This document shows positions 10,735 through 21,580 of a stretch of DNA of 64,000 bases, one piece after another (the first letter of the stretch is position 1; each line of letters begins with the position of its first letter). The notes under the pieces were generated by a model. The model had not been told where the DNA came from. It made no database searches and saw only the letters and a list, made by a program, of their open reading frames with translations. Origin of the DNA: Prorocentrum cordatum (Eukaryota; Sar; Dinophyceae; Prorocentrales; Prorocentraceae); assembly GCA_963575745.1 (NCBI GenBank), contig CAUYUJ010014172.1:72501-136500 (forward strand), given 5' to 3'. The position numbers and the translations under genes are program-made.

Positions 10735-11005
10735 CCGCCATGCTTCAAGACGCCACATGCAGCCTTGATGCCACCCCTTCTTGGGGGAACTAAATCAGAA
10801 GGGGGGCGACATTCCCACACCCAGGTCTCCCGCCCAATGAGGTCGAGCCAGCACATATCCCGAAGTACATCCTCACTGTCAGCTCACACGGCACTTAGCC
10901 ACAAAGCAAGGCGATTATGGGGGGCCATACGGATTCAAAGCATGAATGCCTCGAGCCCCAGCCGGAGGGAATGTACAGGAACATAATTAAAACACAGGAA
11001 GGTTC
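10735..11005 (+). repeat. Left bracketing direct repeat of the modular array
   Basis: This segment begins CGCCATGCTTCAA, passes CACCCCTTCTTGG, CCACACCCAG and CAGCTCAC, and ends TCGAGCCCCAG. The same order of blocks occurs at 19510-19760 beyond the far end of the array. The copies are diverged but clearly alignable by eye. Confidence 0.65.
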
Positions 11006-11135
11006 GAGCCCCAGTAGAGGGACACTGTATAGGAACACAAGTAAATCACAAGATATTCGAGTCCCAGGAAAAGGGCGGTCTTCAGAAGCGCACGCAGAGC
11101 ACAAAAATAATTCGAGCGCAGGAGAAGCGCGGCGA
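10945..11135 (+). repeat. Short tandem repeat of TCGAGCCCCAG units
   Basis: At least three units of about 50-60 bases start TCGAGCCCCAG, TCGAGCCCCAG and TCGAGTCCCAGG. They are joined by GAGGGA, TAGGAACA and TAAA blocks. The rest of 11135-11600 is related but more degenerate. Confidence 0.6.
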
Positions 11136-11666
11136 AGCCTGTGCGGGCGAAGCCTGTGCGGGCGAATCCTTCGGGGGGCGTGAAGCACTTCCCGAAAACA
11201 TACCCTAATGCAGAAAAGTGCGCCCGGGGGCCTGTCAGGAACTCTTGGGGCCTCCTGGGGTCGGGCGAAGCGAAACGACCGCTCTGGCATCCGCGAGTAG
11301 CAGCAATAATGCTCTCAGGGACCCCCTTTGAGGTGAAGGTGATAAATTGAAAGGACGTATCGAGCGAAAAGGCCGTGCTGGCGCCCGCGAGTAGAAGCAA
11401 CCTCGTTCTGAATGGCTCCTTTGTAATGCTAACTTGCGATCGAGCGAAACGGCAGTACCAGCATACACAAGTAACGGCAAGACTGCCCTGAAGAACCCCC
11501 ATGGGGTGCTAAATTGCGAAGGCGTCTCAAGCGATTCGGGCCCTCTATGGCCAGAGCCCCCTCAACATAAACAGTGAGGAATAATCGCACAAGAGCGTTG
11601 TTGTTGTTGCTGCTGCTGTTGTTGTTGTTGCTGTTGAGTTCTCACTTCTGAAGAATAACTATTGTT

Positions 11667-12707
11667 GATCCCCCCACCGGTGCATACTGTTTTTCTCAAT
11701 CAAAGTGTGCCCCTCGACGCTCGCACCCTGTTCTTTGACAAGGAAAGTCTTCCTGCTCAAACTGGGCCCCTAGCCCCCGGGTTACAACAACAACGGCTCC
11801 CGCTTGAGACTTCGTTGCAATTTAGCCAGGACCCCCGCTCCCGCCCGAGACTTCCTCGCATTTTATTCACGAATCGCGCTTTCGCTTGGGACTTCCTCAT
11901 AATTTGCGCAGGAATCGCTCTCCCGGCGCTCTGGAATCGCGCTGTCGCTGGAGACGTGCTTGCAACTTACTGCAGAATGGCCTTGCTTTGGAATTTCCTG
12001 CAATTTGCCCAAGCGCCGCGCTCCCGACACCCAGGCACCCAGGAGTCGCGCCCGTTGTGGCCCCATGTGCATGCCCTTCGTGGCCCTGGTGTTGCCATTT
12101 GTGTCCCCCTCGCTGTCCTACGTGGCCCAGTTGCTACCCTCAGTGGCCCATCGTTGCCTTCTGTGGCCCCGCATTATCTGCACTTCGTGGTTCCCGCTCG
12201 TTCGCGCTCTTCGTGGCCCCATAATTAAGCATTCCCTTCGTGTCCCCGATGTCGCCCTTCGTGGCCTACTTCGTGCCCTTCGTGGCCCTGTTGTCGTTCT
12301 CTCTCGCACTCGCTTTCGCTCGTCGTCGCCGTCGTCGTCGTCGTCGCCGTCGTCTTTGACGTCGTCGTCGTGGTCGTCGTCGTCGTCGTGGTCGGTCCCC
12401 TGTCCGTCCCTCTTGGGGTCGGGTCGACGGTCCGCGGCCTCCCCGCCGATCAGTGCTGCCGCTGGCCAGGCCGACGGTCCGCGGCCGCCCCGCCGCTTGC
12501 CGGGGCCCAGCCTGCAGAGAAGAAAGGTATACCCCCCAAAAGGGGTTCGATCGAAGACGAAGAGGGCGGGCATCGAGGGTTTAGGAAATACGCGTTATTG
12601 GACACTCGAGCATATAAGGGCGAACGTTCTTAACATTATTATTGTTGTTGTTGTTGTTGTTGTGGTTGTTGTTGTTGAACTCTCACTAGTAACAACTAAT
12701 TATTGTT
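11667..12707 (+). repeat. Modular satellite unit A (1041 bp)
   Basis: The unit begins GATCCCCCCACCGG and ends with the cassette shared by all units: ATCGAAGACGAAGAG, GGACACTCGAGCA, AAGGGCGAACG and then a TTGTTG run. It contains a short 'cccttcgtggccc' section (12050-12290), a GTC/TCG run (12320-12390) and a conserved block GCCAGGCCGACGGTCCGCGG (from 12455). Confidence 0.8.
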
Positions 12708-13243
12708 GATCCCCCCTCCGTGCACACTGTATTTTTCAATTGAGATGCCCCTTCCAGGTGCACGCACCCTGTTTTTTATCAACGAAAATATTCCTCCTCA
12801 AACTGCGTTGCCCCGGGTTGCAACAACAACGGCTCCCGCCTAAGACTTTCTCACAATTTAGCCAAACCCCCCCTTCCCGCCCGAGACTTCCTCGCATGTG
12901 ATTCAGGAGTCGCGGTCTCGCTGGTGACTTCCTCCCTTGCAGTTTATTCAAGAATCCGTCTCCCGGCGCTCTGGAATCGCGCTGTCGCTGGAGATTCGCC
13001 TGCAACCTACTCATCAATAGCGCCTTTGCGTTGTAATCTCCGAGAGAGCGTGATCCACCGCCGCTTTACTGTGGAAAATTGCCAACCTTTTCCTCCGGAG
13101 CCCGGGTCTTCCCCCCCCCCCCCTCCGAAAATCCCCCCCCCCCTGCGAACCCCCTCCCCCCCTCCCTCCCCCCCCCTCCCTCCCAGCAAACCACCCCCCC
13201 CCCCTCCCCTGCCCCCCCCCCTCCCCTAACCCCCCCCCTCCCC

Positions 13244-14112
13244 CCCCCCCCCTCGAAAACCGGAGGGGGATCACTACCGGTTCGACCCCCCCCCCCCACG
13301 CACCGCCAGCAAACGACTCCCGGTCCCTACCACCGCTCGCATCACATCCCCCACTGTTGTTCCCAGCACCACTGTCCTCACCACCACTGTCCCCACTGGT
13401 TCCACCACCGTCCCTATTGTCCCCACCAATGCCCCCACCACTGTCGCACTGTCCCCACTGTTCCCACAACTGTTCCCACCACGGTTCCACTCTCCCCACT
13501 GTCTCCACGGACCCAACCACTGCCTATCCCCACTGTCCCCACTGTCCCACTGACTCCTCCGCTGTCCCACTGAGCTGTCCCACTGTTTCCACCACTGTCC
13601 CCACTGTCCCCACCACTGTCCCCACTGTACCTCTGTCCCATTGTCCCACCGCCGTCCTCGCCACCGCCTTTACCAGTGTCTCCACCACCATTGTACCCTC
13701 CACTGTCCCAGTGTTTCCACCTCATTCCCACTGTCCCCACACCACTGTCCCGACCACCACCGTTCCCACCACTGTCCACTGTCCCCCCTGTTCCCACCAT
13801 TGTCCCCACCACTGTCCCCACCACTACCGTCCCCACCACTGTCCCACTGTCCCCCCACTGTCCCCACCACTGTCCCGCTGTCCCCTCACCACTGTCCCCA
13901 CCAACACCGTCCCCACCACTGTCCGCACCCCCACTCGGTTTTCGAGGGGGGGGGGGGGGGTTCGAACCGGTAGTGACCCCCCCCCCTTTTCATGATGAGC
14001 TGGGGGGGGGGGGAGGGGGAGGGGTTCGAACCGGTAGTGACCCCCCCCGGTTTTCCGGAGGGGGGGGGGGGGGGGGGAGGGGTTCGAACCGGTAGTGCCC
14101 CCCCCCGGTTTT
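13244..14112. repeat. Inverted C/G-tract repeat enclosing a CCACTGTCCC minisatellite
   Basis: The block around 13244-13293 (CTACCGGTTCGACC within C runs) is the reverse complement of three blocks around 13961, 14025 and 14083 (GGTTCGAACCGGTAGTG within G runs). The intervening about 590 bases (13345-13930) are an irregular CCACTGTCCC array. The outer arms could pair across the array. Confidence 0.8.
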
Positions 14113-14244
14113 CCGCCAGCAGCGGTAGAACACGTTCTTTCTAATCTCCCGCAATTCACTCGAGCGCCGCGCTCCCGACACTCAGGCACCCAGGAATCGC
14201 GCTCACGCTTAGGACCCCCTCATACATTATTTAGGAATCGGGAT

Positions 14245-15020
14245 CTCGCTGCCCTTCGTAGCCCCGTTGCAGCCCTTCGTGGCCCCCTCGGTGCCCTTCG
14301 TGGCCCCGTTGCAACCATTCGTGGCCCCCTCGCTGCCTTTCGTGGCCCCCTTGCAACCTCTCGTGGCCCCCATCGCAGCCCTTCGTGGCCCCGTTGCAGC
14401 CCTTCGTGGCCCCCCCGCTGCCCTTCGTGACCCCGTTGCGGCCCTTCGTGGCCTCCTCGCTGCCCTTCGTGGCCCCGTTGCAGCCCTTCGTGGCCCCCTC
14501 GATGCCCTTCGTGGCCTCGTTGCAGCCCCTCGTGGCCCACTCGCTGCCCTTCGTGGCCTCGTTGCAACCCTTCGTGGCCCCCTCGCTGCCCTTCGTGCCT
14601 CCATACATGTATGCATTTCGTGGCCCCCGCTCGTTCTTCGCGCCCGTCGTGGCCCCATATGCATGCCCTTCGTGGCCCCGTTGCAGCCCTTCGTTGCCCC
14701 CTCTCTGCCCTTCGTGGCCCCGTTGCTGCACTCAGTGGCCCCATCCTGGCCCTCCGCGGCCCAATGTACTCTCGCCCTTCGTGGCCCCCGCTTGTTCGCG
14801 CCCGTCGTGGCCCCATGCGCATGCCATTCGTGGCCCCGCTCTCGTCCTTCGTGGCCCCCACGCTGTCCTACGTGGCCCAGTTGCTAATTACCCTCAGTGG
14901 CTCCGTCGTTGCCTTCTGTGGCCCCGCATTATCTGCCATTCGTGGCCCCCGCTCGTTCGCGCTCTTCGTGGCCCTATACGCATTCCCTTCGTGTACCCGC
15001 TGTCGCCCTTCGTGGCCTAC
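14245..15020 (+). repeat. 21-bp minisatellite, array 1
   Basis: Units read GCCCTTCGTGGCCCC followed by alternating GTTGCA or CTCGCT, a 21-base monomer forming 42-base dimers. Because 21 is a multiple of 3, all frames stay open; this explains overlapping frames of 145-296 codons on both strands. Confidence 0.92.
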
Positions 15021-15370
15021 TTCGTGGCCCTGCTGTCGTGTTCTCTCTCGTTGTCGCTTTCGCTCTTCGTCGTCGTCGTCGTGGTCGGTTCCTTGTCCGT
15101 TCGTTTTGGGGTCGGGTTGCCGCCGTTCAGCGCTGCTGCTGGCCAGGCCGACGGTCCGCGGCCGCCCCGCCGCTTGCCGGGGCCCGGCCTGCAGGGAAGA
15201 AAGAAAACACCCTTCAAAACGGGCACGATCGAAGACGAAGAGGACGTGTATCCAGGGTTTGGGAAATACTCGTGAACGGACACTCGAGCAGATAAGAGCG
15301 AACAATATCAACATGATTGTTGATGTTGTTGTTGTTGTTGAACTCTCATTCTTGAATTATCATTATGGTT

Positions 15371-17754
15371 GATCCCCCCTCTGGTGCACATTGTACTTTT
15401 TCAATTGAAGGGTCCCTCCTGGCGCCCGCACCCTGTAATCTTCCTCCTGAATCTGCGTTGGTAGCCCCAGGGTTACAACAACAACGGTTCCCGCCTGAGA
15501 CTTCCTACAATCTAGCCATGACCCTCGCTCCTGCCCGAGACCTCCTCGCATATTATTCCGGAGTCGCGCTCTCGCTAGGGTCTTCCTTACAAATGATTCA
15601 GGAATCGCTCTCTCGGCGCTCAAGAGTCGCGCTCTCGCTGAAGACTTGCTTGCAATTTACTCATCGACAGCGCCCTTGCGTTGCAATCTCCCGCAATTCA
15701 CTCGAGCGCCGCGCTCCCGACACTCAGGCACCCAGGAATCGCGCTCACGCTTAGCACCCCCTCATACATTATCTAGGAATCGGGATCTCGCTGCCCTTCG
15801 TAGCCCCGTTGCAGCCCTTCGTGGCCCCCTCGGTGCCCTTCGTGGCCCCGTTGCAACCATTCGTGGCCCCTTCGTTGCCTTTTCGTGGCCCCCTTGCAAC
15901 CTCTCGTGGCCCCCATCGCAGCCCTTCGTGGCCCCGTTGCAGCCCTTCGTGGCCCCCCCGCTGCCCTTCGTGACCCCGTTGCGGCCCTTCGTGGCCTCCT
16001 CGCTGCCCTTCGTGGCCCCGTTGCAGCCCTTCGTGGCCCCCTCGATGCCCTTCGTGGCCTCGTTGCAGCCCCTCGTGGCCCACTCGCTGCCCTTCGTGGC
16101 CACGTTGCAACCCTTCGTGGCCCCCTCGCTGCCCTTCTTGGCTCCATATATGTATGCTTTTCGTGGCCCCCGCTCGTTTTTCGCGCCCGTCGTGGCCCCA
16201 TATGCATGCCCTTCGTGGCCCCGTTGCGGCCCTTCGTGGCCCCCCCGCTGCCCTTCGTGACCCCGTTGCGGCCCTTCGTGGCCTCCTCGCTGCCCTTCGT
16301 GGCCCCGTTGCAGCCCTTCGTGGCCCCCTCGATGCCCTTCGTGGCCTCGTTGCAGCCCCTCGTGGCCCACTCGCTGCCCTTCGTGGCCTCGTTGCAACCC
16401 TTCGTGGCCCCCTCGCTGCCCTTCGTGCCTCCATACATGTATGCATTTCGTGGCCCCCGCTCGTTCTTCGCGCCCGTCGTGGCCCCATATGCATGCCCTT
16501 CGTGGCCCCGTTGCAGCCCTTCGTTGCCCCCTCTCTGCCCTTCGTGGCCCCGTTGCTGCACTCAGTGGCCCCATCCTGGCCCTCCGCGGCCCACTGTACT
16601 CACGCCCTTTGTAGCCCCCGCTTGTTCGCGCCCGTCGTGGCCCGACACTTAGGCACCCAGGAGTCGCGCTCACGCTTGGGACCCCCTCACAGATTATCTA
16701 GGAATCGGGATCTCGCTGCCCTTGGTGGCCCCGTTGCAACCTTTCGTGGCCCCCTCGATGCCCTTCGTGGCCCCGTTGCAGCTCCTCGTGGCCCCCTCGC
16801 TGCCTTTCGTGGCCCCTTTGCAGCCTCTCATGGCCCTCTCGCAGCCCTTCGTGGCCCCGTTGCAGCCCTGCGTCGCCCCCTCGCTGCCCTTCGTGGCCCC
16901 GGTGCAGCCCTTCGTGGCCTCCTCGGTGCCCTTCGTGGCCTCGTTGCGGCCCTTCGTGGCCTCCTCGGCGCCCGTCGTGGCTCCGTTGCACCCTGTCGTG
17001 GCCCCGTTGCAGCCCTTCGTGCCCCCCCCGCTGCCTTTCGTAACCCCGTTGCACCCCTTCGTGGCCCCCTCGCTGCCCTTCGTGGCCTCGTTGCACCCCT
17101 TCGCGGCCCCCTCGCTGCCCTTCGTGGCCCCGTTGCTGCACTCAGAGGCCCCCATCGATACCCTTCGTGGCCCCGTTGCAGTCCCTCGTGGCCCCCTCGC
17201 TGCCTTTCGTGGCCCCATATGCAGCTCTTCGTGTTCTCCACGCTGCCCTTCGTGGCCCCGTTGCACCCCTGCGTGGCCGCCTCGCTGCCCGTCGTGGCTC
17301 CATATATGTATGCCTTTCGTGGCCCCCGTTCGTTCGCGCCCGTCGTGGCCCCATATGCATGCCTTTCGTGGCCCCGCTGTCGCCCTTCGTGGCCCCGCTG
17401 CTGCACTCAGAGGCCCCGTTCTTGCCCTCCGCGGCCCAATGTACGCACGCCCTTCGTGGCCCTCGCGCGTTCGCGCCCGTCGTGGCCTCGTGCGCATGCC
17501 ATTCGTGGCCCCGCTCTCGCCCTTCGTGGCCCCCACGCTGTCCTACGTGGCCCAATTGCTGCCCTCAGTGGCCCCGTCGCTGCCTTCTGTGGCCCCGCAT
17601 TATCAGCCCTTCGTGGCCCCCGCTCGTTCGCGCCCGTCGTGGCCCCATACGCATTCCCTTCGTGTCCCCGCTGTCGCCCTTCGTGGCCTCCTTCGTGGCC
17701 CTGCTGTCGTTTTCTCTCGCGCTCTCGCTTTCGCTCGTCGTCGTCGTCGTCGTC

Positions 17755-17792
<38 letters not shown>

Positions 17793-18036
17793 GGTCGGTC
17801 CCTTGTCCGTCCCTCTTGGGGTCGGGCTGCCGCCGTTCAGCGCTGCCGCTGGCCAGGCCGACGGTCCGCGGCCGCCCCGCCGCTTGCCGGGGCCCGACCT
17901 GCAGGGAAGAAGAACATTCCCTCCCAAAAGAGGCACGGTCGAAAACGAAGAGGGCGGGTATCGAGTTTTTTGGGAATACTCGTAAACGGACACTCGAGCG
18001 GATAAGAGCGAACAGTCTTAAACTGATTGTTTCTGT

Positions 18037-18067
<31 letters not shown>

Positions 18068-18099
18068 TTGAACTCTCGTTGGTAAAAATTATTATTGCT
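15371..18099 (+). repeat. Modular satellite unit C (2729 bp)
   Basis: It has the same start and end cassette as units A and B. It lacks the poly-C/G insertion but carries two 21-bp minisatellite sub-arrays (15793-16640 and 16713-17600), each preceded by the same lead-in (CGACACT-AGGCACCCAGGA). A longer TCG/GTC run (17740-17790) and the conserved GCCAGGCCGACGG block (about 17850) follow. Confidence 0.85.
15793..17600 (+). repeat. 21-bp minisatellite, arrays 2 and 3
   Basis: These are the same 21-base monomers as array 1. An internal duplication of about 288 bases is visible from the CCATA(T/C)ATGTATGC landmark at about 16143 and 16431. The landmark also occurs near 14602 and 17291. A 643-codon frame (16154-18085) is an artefact of this array. 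Confidence 0.9.
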
Positions 18100-18594
18100 G
18101 ATCCCCCCGTCCGGTGCATACTGTACTTTTTCCATTGAAGTGCCCCTCCCGGGGCTCGCACTCTGTTTTTATCAAGGACAATATTGCTCCTCAAACTGTG
18201 CCTGGCCCCATGTTTTCAACAACAGCGGCTCCCGCTTGATATTTCCTCACAATTTACTCTGGTCCCCCGCTCCCTTTGGAGACTTCCTCGCAATTGACTC
18301 AAGAATCGCGCTCCCGCCCGAGACTTCTTCGCAATTTACTCAGGCGCCGCGCTCTTGCCATTCAGGAATCGCGCGTTCGCTGGAGACCTCCTCGAATGTA
18401 GCTGGGAATCTAGCTAATCACGCAGAACTCACGACTCAATATACACCCACCAAAAAGTGGCATGATCGAAGACGAAGAGGGGCAGGTATCGAGGGCTGGG
18501 GAAATGCATGCTGAATGACACTCGAGCAAACAAGAGAGAACAGTCTCAAAATGATGGCTGTTGTTGAATATTCATTTCAGAGAATGATTATTCT
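18100..18594 (+). repeat. Modular satellite unit D (495 bp, short)
   Basis: It begins GATCCCCCCGTCC and ends with GATCGAAGACGAAGAG, GACACTCGAGCA and GAGAACAGTCTC before GTTGTTG. It lacks the minisatellite and conserved GC block, so it is a deleted or ancestral short form. Confidence 0.75.
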
Positions 18595-19400
18595 TGATCT
18601 TTGAAGACGGTTCCGCACGCTCTCGCCTCGACGAAGGCTACAATTTCTGTGAAAGCCATGCTCCCGCTCGAGCGCAGGCTTGAATGTAAATGCGTGCCCT
18701 TGGAGGCCCGGCTACGACGACGACGAGAACGGCTCCCGCTCGATACTTCCTCACACATTACCCCGAGACGCCCTGGCCACAGAATCGAGGCCCCCGAACT
18801 CAGGAACGGCGCATTCGCTCGAGAACTCCTCGCAAGTCAGCCAAGTTGGCGAAGGCCCAGCCACAACGACGAGGGCGCCTGTTCGATATTTCCACAGGAT
18901 TTACTCCGAGAGCCCCTGGCCAGGAAAGCCTCCGAATTCAGGAATGGCGCTCTCGCTCCAGACTTTCTCGCGATTCAGCCAAATTGGTGGAGGCCCAACT
19001 ACGACGAAAAGGGCTCTCGTTCGATGATTCCTCTAGATGTATTCGCAAAGGCCCTTGCCAGAGAGGCCCCCGAACTCGAGAGTGGAGCTGTCGCTCGAGG
19101 TTTTCCCGTAATGCAAGGAAGTTGGTGGAGGCCCAGACACGGCGACGAGGGTTCCCGTTCGATGTTGCCCTATCTGTATTCCGAGAACCCCCTGGCCTGG
19201 CCAACGATGCCCGCGAACTCAGGAACGGCACTGCCGCTCGAGAGTTCCTCGCACTTCAGTCAGTGACAGACAAGGAAGGTATTCCCCCCCGACAGGGGGT
19301 GCGATCGAAGACAAAGTGGGCAGGTATCGAGGGTTGGGGTATACAGAATGCAAAACACGCGTGCGAGTTAGAGCGAACAGTCATGAAATGATTGTTGTTG
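18595..19400 (+). repeat. Modular satellite unit E with 138-bp tandem repeats
   Basis: The interior consists of units marked by GAACTCAGGAACGGC-like starts at 18796, 18934, 19072 and 19214 (periods 138, 138 and 142). The end cassette (GATCGAAGACAAAGTGG, GAGCGAACAGTCATG, ATTGTTGTTG) is still recognisable at 19308-19400, linking this block to units A-D. Confidence 0.75.
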
Positions 19401-19509
19401 AGGGGTGTGCGAAACGTTTGGGCGTGAGCCTCCAGTTCAAAGAACATGCAGTTTGCGCAAAAGCGACGGGCGCCAGGGCGCCAGTAGGGGGTAGTCAGTT
19501 GACCCTTAT

Positions 19510-19760
19510 GCGCCATGCTTCAACATGCCACCTGCGTCCATCATGGTAACCCCACCCCCTCTTGGTGGAACTACTTGACAAGGGGCCGGCCAATACTGCC
19601 ACACCCAGATATCCCGCCAAGGAAGTCCAGCCAACACCCCTCCCGTGTCAATTCACAACTTTCAGCTCGCACGACACATAGAAAACTCAGTGCAACTTTG
19701 GGAAGCGGTGACGATTCGAAACACGAATGGATCGAGCCCCAGGAAAAGGGTAATCTATAG
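19510..19760 (+). repeat. Right bracketing direct repeat of the modular array
   Basis: Diverged copy of 10735-11005 in the same orientation: CGCCATGCTTCAA, CCACCCCCTCTTGG, CCACACCCAG, CAGCTCGCAC and then ATCGAGCCCCAGG. Together the two copies enclose the five-unit array. Confidence 0.65.
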
Positions 19761-19849
19761 GAGCGTAAAAAAAAGCTAGGGATTCCAGCCCTGTCCGAGG
19801 GGCAGTCTGAAGGACCATACGAACAACATCGCTTCAGATCGATCCATTC

Positions 19850-20300
19850 ACTTGTTACTCAGGACAGACGCTCTTGTTCGCAACCGAACCCTCGAACATA
19901 ACCAGCGCTCCCGGTCGATACTTTTCTATTTGTTACTCAGGACCGGCGCTCTCGCCTCGGCGCTTCAAACGGCCCCCCTAAAACAACGACACTCCCATTC
20001 GATATGTCCCTATATGTACCCAGGACTGGCGCTCATGGTCGCCGCTGAAAATCGGAGAACAAAGCCAGCGCTCCCACTCGATCTTCTTTATTTTTATCTG
20101 CAGAAGTGGTGCTCACGCCTTGGCGCTGCAAAGCCCCCGCGCTATAATTCCTTGCATTTAACTCGGGAGTGACGTCTTGCTCCCGCCAAGGACCAGCCCT
20201 TCAACAAAACCAGCGCTTTCGCTCGATACTTCCTGTCTTTGTACTCAGGAGTGGTGCTCTCGCTTTGGCGCCTCAAACCAGCCCACCAGCCCAAGGACGA
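19850..20300 (+). repeat. Tandem repeat of about 65-85 bp units
   Basis: Six units carry ACTCAGGA-CGGCGCTC-like starts near 19857, 19932, 20015, 20098, 20160 and 20242. Each is followed by GGCGCTTCAAA-like and CTCCCGCTCGATAC-like blocks. Confidence 0.7.
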
Positions 20301-21215
20301 TCACAACGTTCCTGCCCGACACCTCTGTACAATAGCAACGTTCCCGCTCGATACGTCCAAACTGAAGGTCGGAAAATGCATCGGTAGAGTTGGCTCGACC
20401 TCCTTGGTCGGGAGACCTGGAAGAGGGCATACTGGCCCCCATTTCCATGCAGTTCCCTCATGGGGGGAGCAATGCCGCCCTGTTCGTACAGTTATCATGG
20501 TGCCCCAGTGGCGTCATGATGGATGCATGTGAGATGTGGCAACTTGGCCCTTGAGGGTGTATCGATTGCTGTTTTTTGTTGTTATGTTCGTTTGTTGTTG
20601 TCGCCTTCGCACGCGGCCCGCCCGCAACCCACCCGCGACCCGCCCGCGGCCCAACCGCGACCCACCCACATAACGTTGAGAATCATTCGGCGCCTGCGGC
20701 CAGCTCATTGCTAATGTTAAAAAATGGGCGCCTGCGGTGGGCTTCTGCAAAGAGCCTCGCGGACTGCCGACCACCCCTCCGCAGCCTCACTCTTCTCCGC
20801 AACTGCGAAGGCGTGTCAGCAGTGGGGGTACGAGCGTACTGACTAGCTGCAACGCCGAGGTCAGCTCGCGTGACAAGAAGCCCCCTCTGAGGTACGCACT
20901 CGAAGGCACCGGTTTTCTGGATCGGCTCGGGGACGGCCCGAAGCGGCTCGGCAACTCACGCTGCGCTATATCGGGACATCGCGACCCGTGCGACCCGCAC
21001 TGCTCCGCATGACTCCTCCCTCTCTGTCGTTCTCGTCGTCCATCCAGCCCGCCCTTCTTCCTCCTCGTGCTCCCCCTACCCCTCCCCTCCCTCCTCTGCA
21101 CCCTCTTCTTCCCTTCTCTCCTCCTCCATCCTCCTGCTCATCGTCCTCCTCGTCCTCTTCATCCTCCTGTTTGTCTCCTCCTATTTGTCCTCGTGACGCT
21201 TTCAATGCCTGACGT
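20300..21215. other. Unassigned sequence with a pyrimidine tract
   Basis: Non-repetitive DNA with a short CCCGCGACCCGCC run (20620-20680) and a CT-rich tract (21010-21190). I see no gene. The acyltransferase gene ends just to the right, so 3' UTR may extend into it. Confidence 0.4.
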
Positions 21216-21220
21216 CATTT

Positions 21221-21580
21221 TCACACGAGCGCCCTCATGATCGATTCAAGTACTCTCGGGTCCAACATATTCGTAGTGTGGCTGGACCCCCGAAGCACAT
21301 GCCCCGTGTAATCAAGCCTCTCCTTCCATTCACAGCTTCGTGCTAGCGAGATCGGAGGAACTACACCGTCTCCGTCCAGATCGTAGACAACGCCACCCTT
21401 GAGAACGCTGCCACCTTTGGATAAATCGGAATCGGGCTTGAGCTCTGCCTCCATGTCTAATATGAAACGGCTGTTGATCTTGTTTCTGTCGCTGTTGATT
21501 CGCAAGACGCTCATGATTTCGGTCTCCACGTTCTGCCCATATATGCCCACAACTCGGTGAACAGGAGGCACATTCGCCGA
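21221..21580 (-). CDS. LCAT-like gene, C-terminal segment
   Basis: PPVHRVVGIYGQNVETE matches the PP-x-V-x-x-x-x-YG-x-x-x-x-TE element that precedes the acid in this family. GDGVVP carries the catalytic Asp and RGSSHTTNML the His. The frame ends in TGA at 21221-21223. The exact exon start between 21580 and 21700 is not determined. Confidence 0.75.
   Translation of the reverse strand, partial: SANVPPVHRVVGIYGQNVETEIMSVLRINSDRNKINSRFILDMEAELKPDSDLSKGGSVLKGGVVYDLDGDGVVPPISLARSCEWKERLDYTGHVLRGSSHTTNMLDPRVLESIMRALV

Larger units (their letters stand above)
12708..15370 (+). repeat. Modular satellite unit B (2663 bp)
   Basis: It has the same start (GATCCCCCC) and end cassette as unit A, but is enlarged by a poly-C/G segment with a CCACTGTCCC minisatellite (13100-14110) and a 21-bp minisatellite (14245-15020). 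The GTCGGT landmark is 2693 bases after that of unit A and 2710 before that of unit C. Confidence 0.85.

Noticed and set aside
13950-14112. GGTTCGAACC blocks as tRNA T-arms
   Set aside because: No acceptor, D or anticodon stems around them; they are part of repeated C/G blocks.
16154-18085. A 643-codon plus-strand open frame
   Set aside because: It runs through the 21-bp minisatellite and a TCG run; 21 is a multiple of three, so several frames on both strands stay open without selection.
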